A stretch of 64,000 bases of DNA, taken from NCBI GenBank assembly GCA_944388135.1, contig CALXHP010000002.1:83633-147632 (forward strand), read 5' to 3'. The notes under the pieces are model-generated. The model was given only the letters and a program-made list of their open reading frames with translations, was not told the DNA's origin and did not search any database. The position numbers and the translations under genes were made by a program. This document shows positions 56,667 to 64,000 of the stretch, piece after piece. Source of the stretch: an uncultured Gemmiger sp. (GTDB lineage Bacteria; Bacillota; Clostridia; Oscillospirales; Ruminococcaceae). Every line of letters starts with the position of its first letter. Position 1 is the stretch's first letter.

Positions 56667-59087
56667 TCAGAGCCAGAACTGGACCAGACGGCTTACGTTT
56701 TGATAGAGAGCGGGATTCTGTCCCAACAGACCCGGCTCCGCGGTGAAATAGACGCAGAAATTGTAGGCAGCCCCTGCCACCACTGCCAGCGGCAGCGCCC
56801 GGCGGTAAAGCTTTTGCAAGACATCCATACCGGGCTGGACGGCGTGGTCCTGCAAGACCTGTTCCGCCAGCAGCCAGGCCAATGCCGCCGCCAGCAGCAG
56901 CGGCCCCAGCCAGTCGCTCTGGTACCGATAGAGGACACCCGCCATCTCGCAATCCAGCACCACCAGCAGGAGCATGGCCCCCAGGGTAACCGCCAGCAGG
57001 GCCCGCAGATCCCGGTGCCGTCCCAGCCGGCGGCGGACCAGAGGCAGCACCGCCAGCCCCCACAGCAGGGGCAGGCAGACAAAACAGCCGCCATAGAACA
57101 GTTCTGTGATGGTCAGACCCATGTAGTTGGTTTCCATCCGGGTGGCTGTAAGATAGGGGAACACTGCGGTGAATCCCGGCACCCCCAGCAGGAAGGTGAC
57201 CACCGCCGGGGCAATGCGGCCCACACTGAATCCGCGGCCGGTCATATCGTTGCTGGTCAGGTTGTAGGTGGCACCGAAATCAAAGGGAGAGTCGAACCGG
57301 GCCGCGTTGTACCACATGAGCAGCGCCGCCACCGCCAGCACCGGCAGCAGGAAGGCCGCCGCCTCCCCCGCCCCGGCACGGCTGAAAAGCCGCTTTTCCC
57401 GGATGTATCGCCGCCAGAAAATGGGCAGCGCCAGCACCGCGAAAACTTCCATCTGAGGGCGGCAGCCTGCCACCAGCGCCATACACAGGCTGCCCAGCAC
57501 CAGATGAAGGAGCAGCCGTCCGTGCTTGTCCGCGGGGGTATTGGCAGCGGCCAGCCACTGCCAAAGGCCCGCCATAACAAAAGCCGCCCCGCAGAGGATG
57601 GCGTATTCATACACCGAGGGACGCAGCAGCAGATACCAAATCTGGCTGCCCGCCGCCAGGCCGGTGGCGGCAAGAAGATAGGCTGCCGCACTGGCCCGGG
57701 GGAACCAGCGGCGCAAAGCCTGTTTGACGCAGCCAAAAGATGCCCAGATGAAGAGCCAGGACAGCAGGATCATAGGCAGGCTGGGCGGCAGGTCCCCCAC
57801 CCCGGTCAGAGCCTCAAAGGGCAGCTGGAACAAAAGGCAGGGTACCAGGCCGAAGTAGACATAATAGCGGCCGTTATAGTAGGCCACATCCCACAGGGCA
57901 TCGGGGGCCGCCTCCTGCCGGGCGGCGGTGTCGTAGGGATTTTCCAGCGTAGCCATGGCTTCGGGCGGGTCCTTTTCCAGGTCCAAACGTCCGTTCAGCA
58001 GGCTGTGGGCCAGGGCACCGTACTGGGCGGCCGTATCACTGACTTCCGCGTTAATATGCTTGGTGAAGGTGATACGGCTTTCCCCATCCCAGCTGGCGGT
58101 GTTGTAGAAGGAGGTGGCCACCCCGGCGTTGAACCGGTCGGCAAAAGGCGCCAGGAAGGCCAGCCCCGCCAGCACTGCCATGACCAGCAGTACCGCCGGG
58201 CGGTACCGCCGGGTGTGTTCCAGATAGACATCCCGCCACAGCACGCTGGCCGGGCGCAGGGCGAACACCGTTCCCAGCAGAGCAAGCAGCGCCGCAAACC
58301 GTACCAAAGAGAAATCCAGCGGCCGGGGCACATTGGCATAAACCGTCTGCAAGGTATAGCTGAGGGGATACTGCCGGTACTCCCCCGTATAGGCATAGCC
58401 GGTCAGGGTCAGGGTGGAGGCCTTTCCCGAGAGATCCAGGCTCCGGGTCTGGCTGCGCACCGAACGCGACGCCACCTGCCAGGACCAGCTCTGCCGGGAG
58501 GTGGAACTGGCTTCATCGGTGGCGGCTACCGTCAGGGTGAACAACGGGTTCTGTACTTCCGGGTGGGGGCCGTCATACTGGTAGGTCAACCCCACCAGCT
58601 GCAGGTTGTAGAGTTCCCGGTCCAGTCCCGCAAAGGTCAGGGTGGTATGTTCCTCATCCAGTGTCAGCGGAGCCTCCGGGTCGGCGTCCTCCGTCAGGTA
58701 TGGCCGCAGGTCCACCGGTGTATAGCTGTGGGTGGCCCAGAAATTGAGATTGCAGACAAACAGTTCCAGCCCCAAAGCGGCAGCCAGCAACAGTCCCACC
58801 GCCCCGGCGGTGCGGAAGCGGGGCAGCCGGTGACGCAGCCGGAACCCGCACACTACCCCATCGGTCCAGAGGGCCATGCCGGTAATGCCCAGCAAACGGA
58901 AGGCGTCAAAATCCACCGTCAGTCCCGGCTTGGAGTAGACACAGGCCGCCCAGAGCCAGACGGCCAGCACCAGCCCCGGACCTGACCAGAGATCGGCACG
59001 GTTGGGGCTGCGGTGTTCCAGCCGCCCCGGCAGCCAGAGGAAAAACGCTGCCACCAGCAGCGTGAGAAGAATGGTAAGGATGAGCAT
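56667..59087 (-). CDS. Large polytopic membrane protein, probable GT-C-fold glycosyltransferase
   Basis: 806 residues. About four helices near the N terminus (1-120) flank an extracytoplasmic beta-rich insertion (about 125-260), then ten or so helices. The segment DVAYYNGRYYVYFGLVPCLL (about 415-435) follows a helix-rich region as in dolichyl-P-mannose-type GT-C enzymes, which take sugars from lipid carriers outside the membrane. No D-D/E-x motif is certain. Function is inference. Single gene; AGAGGAG before the ATG and a terminator after it. Confidence 0.6.
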   Translation of the reverse strand: MLILTILLTLLVAAFFLWLPGRLEHRSPNRADLWSGPGLVLAVWLWAACVYSKPGLTVDFDAFRLLGITGMALWTDGVVCGFRLRHRLPRFRTAGAVGLLLAAALGLELFVCNLNFWATHSYTPVDLRPYLTEDADPEAPLTLDEEHTTLTFAGLDRELYNLQLVGLTYQYDGPHPEVQNPLFTLTVAATDEASSTSRQSWSWQVASRSVRSQTRSLDLSGKASTLTLTGYAYTGEYRQYPLSYTLQTVYANVPRPLDFSLVRFAALLALLGTVFALRPASVLWRDVYLEHTRRYRPAVLLVMAVLAGLAFLAPFADRFNAGVATSFYNTASWDGESRITFTKHINAEVSDTAAQYGALAHSLLNGRLDLEKDPPEAMATLENPYDTAARQEAAPDALWDVAYYNGRYYVYFGLVPCLLFQLPFEALTGVGDLPPSLPMILLSWLFIWASFGCVKQALRRWFPRASAAAYLLAATGLAAGSQIWYLLLRPSVYEYAILCGAAFVMAGLWQWLAAANTPADKHGRLLLHLVLGSLCMALVAGCRPQMEVFAVLALPIFWRRYIREKRLFSRAGAGEAAAFLLPVLAVAALLMWYNAARFDSPFDFGATYNLTSNDMTGRGFSVGRIAPAVVTFLLGVPGFTAVFPYLTATRMETNYMGLTITELFYGGCFVCLPLLWGLAVLPLVRRRLGRHRDLRALLAVTLGAMLLLVVLDCEMAGVLYRYQSDWLGPLLLAAALAWLLAEQVLQDHAVQPGMDVLQKLYRRALPLAVVAGAAYNFCVYFTAEPGLLGQNPALYQNVSRLVQFWL

Positions 59088-59138
59088 AGAACGCTCCTCT
59101 ATCTGTGATTTTGGCAGCGGGATGCCCCGCCGCCCTGA

Positions 59139-60989
59139 TTATACCCCATTGCGCAGGGCGTTGTACAGCTTTTCCGCCTTGGCGTGGCTGATGCCTTTGA
59201 CTTCCTCCAGGTCGGAGATGCTGGCCGCCTTTACCGCAGCCACCGTTTTGAAATGGGCCAGCAGGGCCGCGCTGGTCTTTTCCCCCACGCCGGGCAGCGC
59301 CGTCAGGGTAGCCGCATAGGAGCGCTTTTTCATGGCCCGTTTGCGGTAGTCGTTGGCATAGCGGTGGGTCTCGTCCTGGATATTGGTCACAAAGGTGAAG
59401 ATGTTACGGTTGCGGTTGATGGCGATCTCGCCGCCCGCATCGTCCACAATGGCCCGGGTGCGGTGGTGGTCGTCCTTCACCATGCCGAAGGTGGGCACAT
59501 GCTCAAAGGCGGTGCCTTTCAGGGCAGCCTTCACGGCGCCCACCTGTCCCCTGCCGCCGTCGATGAGCAGCAGGTCGGGCAGGGTGGCAAACTGGTTCTG
59601 GGGGCCGTCCGGCTTTTCGCCCCGGCGGGCCGCCTCATACTCGGCAGCGCGGCGGGACAAAGTCTCGGCCAGGGAGGCATAGTCGTCGGTGCCGGCCACC
59701 GTTTTCATCTTGAAGCGGCGATACCCCGCACGATGGGGCTTGCCGTCTTTAAAGACCACCATGCCGCAGACGCTGGAACCGTCGCCCCAGTTGGAGATGT
59801 CGTAGCTTTCAATGACCCGGGGCGGGGCTTTCAGGCCCAGCATCTGGGCGGCTTCCTCCAGCAGTTTTTCCTCCCGGGTGTAGCGGCCGCTCTCCCGGCC
59901 CAGGCGCTCCACCGCATTGGTGTAGGCCATGGTGACCAGTTTGGCCACATCCCCCCGCTGGGGCACATACAGCTCCACCTTGCTGCCCCGGGCCTGGTTC
60001 AGCGCCTCATTCAGCGCTTCGGCGTCCGGGGGCAGGGCATCCACCGCAATGACCCTGGGGATGGTCTCTGCATCCAGGTAGTACTGGGGCAGAAACTCCT
60101 CCCGCACGGCGGCAATATCGGTGGTATCGTGGAACACAAACTCCCGTTTGTCGGTCAGGCGTCCGTCCCGGTAGCGCAGTACCGCCGCGCAAACCGCCCG
60201 GGTGGTACCGGCCAGGGCAATGATATCCATCTCGGTGTCGGCATCCATGACCACCTTCTGCCCCGCCGCCACCCGCTCGATGGCCTGGATCTGGTCCCGC
60301 AGCAGGGCAGCTGTCTCAAAATCCAGCCGTTCCGAGGCAGCCTCCATCTTTTCCTTTAATTGCTTGACGATGTCTTTCTTGCCGTAGCGGATCATCCGCA
60401 GCGCTCCCTGGACCGCCTCGTTGTAGGCTTCGCAGCTGATCTTGCCGCTGCACACTGCCATGCACTTGCCGATGTGGGCATTGAGGCAGGGCCGCCCTTT
60501 GCCAAAATCCCGGGGAAATTCCCGGTTGCACCGGGGCAGCAGGAAACAGTCCTGGGCCATCTCCACCATCTCCCGCACCGCAAAGGAGGAGGTAAACGGG
60601 CCGATATACTCGGCATCGTCGTCATCCTTCTGCAGCGCCGCCGAGACGCGGGGCCAGGGGCCCTTGGTCACCTTGACATAGCTGTACCCCTTATCGTCTT
60701 TGAGAAGGATGTTGTACTTGGGGGTGTGGGCCTTGATCTGGCTGGCTTCCAGCACCAGGGCCTCAAATTCGCTCTGGCAGACGATCACATCAAAGGTGAA
60801 GGCATGGGCGATCATCTGGGTGACCTTGGCATCATGGGGCACGCCCTCCCGGAAATACTGGGACACCCGGGTTTTCAGGCGCTTGGCCTTGCCGATATAG
60901 ATGATGGTATCGCTTTTATCCCGGATGATATAGACGCCGGGCAGCAGCGGCAGCATACAGGCCTTGCGGTAGAGTTCGGCTTTTGTCAT
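59139..60989 (-). CDS. uvrC: Excinuclease ABC subunit C
   Basis: 616 residues, normal. Nucleotide excision repair: UvrC makes both incisions around the lesion. GIY-YIG nuclease domain (18-46: GVYIIRDKSDTIIYIGKAKR), Cys-containing region, UVR domain (about 205-240: KEKMEAASERLDFETAALLR), RNase H-like endonuclease domain (ESYDISNWGDGSSVCGMVVF) and C-terminal helix-hairpin-helix (about 560-616). AAAGGAG precedes the ATG. Confidence 0.97.
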   Translation of the reverse strand: MTKAELYRKACMLPLLPGVYIIRDKSDTIIYIGKAKRLKTRVSQYFREGVPHDAKVTQMIAHAFTFDVIVCQSEFEALVLEASQIKAHTPKYNILLKDDKGYSYVKVTKGPWPRVSAALQKDDDDAEYIGPFTSSFAVREMVEMAQDCFLLPRCNREFPRDFGKGRPCLNAHIGKCMAVCSGKISCEAYNEAVQGALRMIRYGKKDIVKQLKEKMEAASERLDFETAALLRDQIQAIERVAAGQKVVMDADTEMDIIALAGTTRAVCAAVLRYRDGRLTDKREFVFHDTTDIAAVREEFLPQYYLDAETIPRVIAVDALPPDAEALNEALNQARGSKVELYVPQRGDVAKLVTMAYTNAVERLGRESGRYTREEKLLEEAAQMLGLKAPPRVIESYDISNWGDGSSVCGMVVFKDGKPHRAGYRRFKMKTVAGTDDYASLAETLSRRAAEYEAARRGEKPDGPQNQFATLPDLLLIDGGRGQVGAVKAALKGTAFEHVPTFGMVKDDHHRTRAIVDDAGGEIAINRNRNIFTFVTNIQDETHRYANDYRKRAMKKRSYAATLTALPGVGEKTSAALLAHFKTVAAVKAASISDLEEVKGISHAKAEKLYNALRNGV

Positions 60990-61014
60990 GGGACTCCTTT
61001 ACAAAACAGCAAAA

Positions 61015-61045
61015 ACAAAAAAAGCGGCGGGTTGCCCCCGCCGTT
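61015..61045 (-). terminator. Terminator of ptsH
   Basis: CGGCGGG/CCCGCCG stem (026-032 with 038-044) with TTTTTTTG on the minus strand; it separates ptsH from uvrC. Confidence 0.88.
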
Positions 61046-61061
61046 CCATTTGTGAGAAGAA

Positions 61062-61325
61062 TTACTCGGCAAAGCCGGAGCTGACCAGCTTGACCAGACC
61101 GTCGACCGCAGCCTGCTCGTCGGCGCCATCGGCAATGATGCGAATGGTCGTGCCGCCCACGATGCCCAGGCTCAGAACACCGAGCAGGCTCTTGGCGTTG
61201 ACGCGGCGCTCCTCTTTCTCGACCCAGATGGAGGACTTGTACTCGTTCGCCTTCTGGATGAAGAAGGTAGCCGGACGGGCGTGCAGACCAACCTGATTCT
61301 CAACGGTAACTTCTTTCACGTACAT
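61062..61325 (-). CDS. ptsH: Phosphocarrier protein HPr
   Basis: 87 residues. Carries phosphate from enzyme I to the sugar-specific EII proteins. His15 in GLHARPAT is the phospho-acceptor; Ser46 in NAKSLLGVL is the regulatory HprK/P site of Firmicutes. No ptsI follows. The enzyme I-like protein in this window (28588-30171) has altered active-site motifs, so the partner may be that protein or a ptsI elsewhere. AGGAGAG precedes the ATG; own promoter at 61429-61457. Confidence 0.97.
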   Translation of the reverse strand: MYVKEVTVENQVGLHARPATFFIQKANEYKSSIWVEKEERRVNAKSLLGVLSLGIVGGTTIRIIADGADEQAAVDGLVKLVSSGFAE

Positions 61326-61428
61326 AGTTATTCTCTCCTACTTTTGAAAATAATATGCCCCTGCGTTTCTACCGTGGGCGCTTGTTGTCAGGCGGTCTTG
61401 CGCATGATACGCCGCCTTGATTGTTTCT

Positions 61429-61457
61429 ATTTTATCCTATTTCGTCGATTTTGTACA
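61429..61457 (-). promoter_or_regulatory. Promoter of ptsH
   Basis: Minus strand TGTACA (61457-61452), 17-base spacer, TAAAAT (61434-61429). The leader of about 97 bases holds a GGCGG/CCGCC hairpin near its start. The 249-base gap to trmD has no other recognised element. Confidence 0.65.
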
Positions 61458-61574
61458 GTAGAATTTTGCAAATTTGGCAGGATTCTGTAATTCCGCCAAA
61501 TCTCAGCTTTTGCCTTTGTGCATATTCACCAGTTTATTTTCAACAATGTTGTAGATTGACAACAAAACTTTGTT

Positions 61575-62804
61575 TTATTTTGCCTCGTAACGCAATTTTA
61601 ATTCCTGGCAATAGACGGCAGAAGTAGGGTCGGTTTCCGGGTCATAAATTGCTTCCACGCCGGCAGGGCGCCAGCCCATCCGCCGGTACAGTGCCAGCGC
61701 CCGGGTATTGGTATCCAGCACCGTCAGGGTGGGATGCGCATGTTCCGGCAGCTTTTTGCGGGCAAAGTCCAGCATCTTGGTGCCGATGCCCTTGCCCCGG
61801 GCTTCCGCCGTCACGAACAGGTGGCTGATCTGCCCCGTCTTGTGGCAAACCCCCACCAGACCGTCCGCCGCGTCCTTGGTATAATGCAGGTAGAAGGCCC
61901 AGCCGTTTTGCCGGTCTGCCGCCAACTCTTCCCGGCAGTGCTCCGGCGTAAGGGTATCCAGGTACAAGGGAGTACAGACCTTCTCACACACCGCATACCG
62001 GCCTTCGGCAAACAGCCGGGCCGCGGCCGCCCACTGTTCGTCGGTTTTTACAAGACGCATATTTTCCCCGCGCTTCCACTTGGGCAGCTCGGTAATGGGA
62101 TGGGTGTCGCACCACTGTTCATAGAGGTCGGGGCGGCGCAGCCGGGTGCGGGTGCGGCTTTGTTCCCCCCGCCAGGCATCGATCTTCTGGTGGTCGCCGG
62201 TGAGCAACACCGGCGGCACCGGGCGCCCTTCCCACACTTCGGGGCGGGTATACTGGGGATATTCCAGCAGACCGTCCCAGTAGCTTTCGTCCTGGTAGCC
62301 CTTCTCCTCCGCCAGCACGCCGGGCTGCAGCCGCAGCACACTGTCCGCCACCACCAGGCTGGCCAGTTCCCCGCCGGTGAGCACATAGTCCCCGATGGAG
62401 ATTTCCTCGTCCCCGAAGGCGTCGATCACCCGCTGGTCAATGCCCTCATAGTGGCCGCAGACCAGCGTCAGGGCATCGTATTGGGCAAGGCGCTTGGCGG
62501 TTTCCTCGTTGTAGGGCTGGCCTGCCGCCGTGAGAAACACCACATGGGGCTTGGCCCGGCCCTGCCCGGCACATTGCTGCTGCACCGCCCGCAGGCAGTC
62601 GGCGATGGGCTGGGCGTAGAGCACCATACCGCAGCCGCCGCCATAGGGGTAGTCATCGGTCTGCCGCTGTTTGTTGGTGGTGTAGTCCCGGATCTGATGG
62701 CAATGGGCTTCAAACAGATTTTTGGCCCGGGCCCGGCCCAGAATACTGGCCGAGAGAAAGCTGTCACACAAGTCGGGAAAGAGCGTCACAATGTCAATGC
62801 GCAT
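61575..62804 (-). CDS. trmD: tRNA (guanine37-N1)-methyltransferase fused to a GNAT acetyltransferase domain
   Basis: 409 residues; TrmD alone is about 220-250. Residues 1-235 are a complete TrmD with the trefoil-knot SAM site (LVCGHYEGIDQRVID, 114-128; ISIGDYVLTGGELA, 135-148), which methylates G37 of tRNAs reading CNN/GGN codons. Residues about 249-405 form a GNAT domain: VTAEARGKGIGTKMLDFARK (331-350) binds acetyl-CoA, and NTRALALYRRMGWRPAG (366-382) closes it. No stop or frame change lies between. An ATG at residue 249 (62060-62058) follows GGGGAAAA, so a separate GNAT could also be made internally. Substrate of the acetyltransferase unknown. Three bases after rimM. Confidence 0.95.
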   Translation of the reverse strand: MRIDIVTLFPDLCDSFLSASILGRARAKNLFEAHCHQIRDYTTNKQRQTDDYPYGGGCGMVLYAQPIADCLRAVQQQCAGQGRAKPHVVFLTAAGQPYNEETAKRLAQYDALTLVCGHYEGIDQRVIDAFGDEEISIGDYVLTGGELASLVVADSVLRLQPGVLAEEKGYQDESYWDGLLEYPQYTRPEVWEGRPVPPVLLTGDHQKIDAWRGEQSRTRTRLRRPDLYEQWCDTHPITELPKWKRGENMRLVKTDEQWAAAARLFAEGRYAVCEKVCTPLYLDTLTPEHCREELAADRQNGWAFYLHYTKDAADGLVGVCHKTGQISHLFVTAEARGKGIGTKMLDFARKKLPEHAHPTLTVLDTNTRALALYRRMGWRPAGVEAIYDPETDPTSAVYCQELKLRYEAK

Positions 62805-62807
62805 GGC

Positions 62808-63338
62808 TTACTCCTTGTCGCCGTTGACGGCCTCGGTAAACATGCCGTCAATGGGGGTCACCGTGATGGTGCGGTTTTCCACATCAATGTCCCGCACAAA
62901 TTCCGGCACGGCGGGCAGCATATGGGTGCCGCCTTCCCCGTCGGTGACGGTGTAGATATCCTGGGCGGCGGGATGATCCACCGCTGTCAGGGTGCCGTAT
63001 TCCCGGCTGGTATCGGCATCCACCACCCGGCAGCCCAGCAGATCGTCGATGAAGTAGCGGCCTTTGGGCAGACGGGCATCCGCCTTGGCAAAATAGTAGG
63101 TACGCCCTACCTGGGCACGGGCGGCATCCATATCCGCCACACCGTCCAGACGCAACAAAATCACATTGCCCTGGGCGCGTACCCCCAGCACCCGCACTTC
63201 CCCGGTACCGTCGGCTTTGGCGAAAAGCCGCTTGAATTTGGCCAGAAACGCCGCGCCGTCACACAGGGGCAGCGCTTTCATCTCGCCCCGCACCCCGTGG
63301 GTGGAGACGATCTTGCAGGCGGGAAGATAGTTCTGCAT
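62808..63338 (-). CDS. rimM: Ribosome maturation factor RimM
   Basis: 176 residues from MQNYLPACKIV, 7-8 bases after GGAAGG. It binds S19 and helps assemble the 30S head. N-terminal barrel (about 5-85: ACKIVSTHGVRGEMKALPLC) and C-terminal PRC-like barrel (about 95-165: YYFAKADARLPKGRYFIDDL, LGCRVVD). Operon order rpsP-khpA-rimM-trmD. A hairpin terminator lies just upstream (63394-63430), so khpA and rimM may be partly uncoupled. Confidence 0.95.
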   Translation of the reverse strand: MQNYLPACKIVSTHGVRGEMKALPLCDGAAFLAKFKRLFAKADGTGEVRVLGVRAQGNVILLRLDGVADMDAARAQVGRTYYFAKADARLPKGRYFIDDLLGCRVVDADTSREYGTLTAVDHPAAQDIYTVTDGEGGTHMLPAVPEFVRDIDVENRTITVTPIDGMFTEAVNGDKE

Positions 63339-63393
63339 AGTTGTTTCAACCTTCCGTTTGAATGAATCCAACGGGCAAAAAGTGCCCGGCATA

Positions 63394-63430
63394 CAAAAAA
63401 GCACTCTGCCAAAACGGCAAAGTGCTTTTG
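63394..63430 (-). terminator. Intergenic terminator or attenuator between khpA and rimM
   Basis: AAGCACTCTGCC with GGCAAAGTGCTT (400-411 with 417-428, one mismatch) and TTTTTTG on the minus strand. Inside an operon it would lower downstream expression. Confidence 0.75.
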
Positions 63431-63434
63431 GCTT

Positions 63435-63668
63435 TTAGTCGATCTCGACGATGACTTTCTCGCCCTGGCGGACCGCAGCAGCACGCATGACAACGCGAAT
63501 GGCTTTGGCGATCCGGCCCTGCTTGCCGATGACGCGACCCATGTCGGCCTCGGCCACTTTGAGGTGATAAACGACGGTGCCGTCCTCACGGGCGGGGTCA
63601 ACGGTCACCTGCACGGCCTCCTTGTCCTCGACGAGGCCGCGGGCAACGGCTACTAAGAGTTCCTGCAT
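63435..63668 (-). CDS. khpA: KH-domain RNA-binding protein KhpA (YlqC)
   Basis: 77 residues. A single type II KH domain with the G-K-Q-G loop in RVIGKQGRIAKAIRVVMRAA. KhpA with KhpB binds many RNAs and affects cell elongation and division in Gram-positive bacteria. Conserved between rpsP and rimM. ATG after AGGGAGG. Confidence 0.94.
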   Translation of the reverse strand: MQELLVAVARGLVEDKEAVQVTVDPAREDGTVVYHLKVAEADMGRVIGKQGRIAKAIRVVMRAAAVRQGEKVIVEID

Positions 63669-63703
63669 GTGGCGTTCCCTCCCTCAGAAAAGTGAAGAGC
63701 TGA

Positions 63704-63943
63704 TTACAGAACAGCAGCCTTCTTCAGCAGCTCACGGACGGTGTCGGTGGGCTGAGCGCCGTTAGCGAGCCACTGCTTGGCCTTGTCGGCATCGATGCTC
63801 ACAACGCTGGGCGCCTTGGTGGGATCGTAGTAGCCGATCTCCTCGATGAAGCGGCCATCACGGGCAAAACGGCTGTCGGCAACAACCACACGGTAGAAGG
63901 GAGCCTTCTTGGCGCCCATACGGCGCAGACGAATCTTAACCAT
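63704..63943 (-). CDS. rpsP: 30S ribosomal protein S16
   Basis: 79 residues from [20 protein letters not shown], eight to nine bases after GGAGG; the five extra upstream codons overlap the RBS. S16 is an early-assembly 16S rRNA-binding protein. It heads the rpsP-khpA-rimM-trmD run. The promoter (often shared with ffh) lies outside the window. Confidence 0.97.
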   Translation of the reverse strand: MVKIRLRRMGAKKAPFYRVVVADSRFARDGRFIEEIGYYDPTKAPSVVSIDADKAKQWLANGAQPTDTVRELLKKAAVL

Positions 63944-64000
63944 TGTAAATTCCTCCAAATACTTGTTTACGGCCCTTGCGGGGCGAATTTTATATTGTAC

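Overview
The window is a gene-dense, GC-rich chromosomal segment of a low-G+C-phylum (Firmicutes/Clostridia) anaerobe. Protein content points to Oscillospiraceae (Ruminococcaceae; Faecalibacterium-Subdoligranulum-Gemmiger relatives): clostridial FtsZ/DivIVA, a Phe T-box, class B sortases, HPr, and spore genes (spoVFA/spoVFB, spoIIP, spoVAC/AD/AE). The taxon is inference. No rRNA, tRNA, CRISPR array, insertion sequence or prophage was seen. Long overlapping ORFs on the opposite strand of real genes are GC-driven shadows and were left out.

Layout. 1-0.8 kb: partial PLP aminotransferase behind an Lrp/AsnC regulator whose promoter carries a palindrome. 0.9-4.8 kb: membrane protein and dTDP-rhamnose genes rfbA-rfbD-rfbB (no rfbC). 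5.1-7.4 kb, plus strand: small surface lipoprotein with a sorting-like tail, a class B sortase, a PC4/YdbC protein and an HD protein; then an ECF sigma-factor remnant. 7.8-11.6 kb: murA, ftsZ, divIVA. 11.7-13.1 kb: dipicolinate synthase. 13.2-17.2 kb: two paralogous membrane-anchored LytM proteins that have lost the zinc/catalytic residues, plus a small acidic membrane protein. 17.3-21.0 kb: mutY, asnS, spoIIP. 21.1-23.9 kb: rpsT, spoVA genes, acetyltransferase. 23.9-27.2 kb: prmA-rsmE, MerR regulator, nucleotidyltransferase. 27.4-31.9 kb: patatin lipase with a divergent PTS enzyme I-like protein, then a zinc-ribbon/pseudokinase/PASTA protein. 31.9-40.1 kb: yebC, PucR-type regulator, glycan genes (sugar-phosphate transferase, CapD-like dehydratase), glmS and a second class B sortase. 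40.2-44.1 kb: pheST under a T-box. 44.1-46.0 kb: BI-1 protein and hemW diverging from overlapping -10 elements. 46.1-49.2 kb: SsuA/ThiY-like ABC importer divergent from a Crp/Fnr regulator with a palindrome between them. 49.3-52.5 kb: membrane glycosyltransferase-like protein, GtrB-like GT2, flavin reductase. 52.6-56.6 kb: response regulator, histidine kinase and sugar-binding lipoprotein in one overlapping operon with no transporter. 56.7-61.3 kb: large GT-C-like membrane protein, uvrC, ptsH. 61.6-63.9 kb: rpsP-khpA-rimM-trmD, with TrmD fused to a GNAT acetyltransferase domain.

How it fits together: much of the segment is envelope biology (rhamnose and glycan precursors, MurA, GlmS, two sortases, LytM pseudoenzymes, PASTA pseudokinase, GT-C proteins), mixed with division, sporulation and translation genes. 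The most unusual items are the TrmD-GNAT fusion, the paired LytM pseudoenzymes, the zinc-ribbon/PASTA pseudokinase, the divergent enzyme I next to a patatin, and several promoter-overlapping palindromes that predict local regulatory circuits. All coordinates, motifs and promoter spacings come from reading the sequence by eye; no database search was run.
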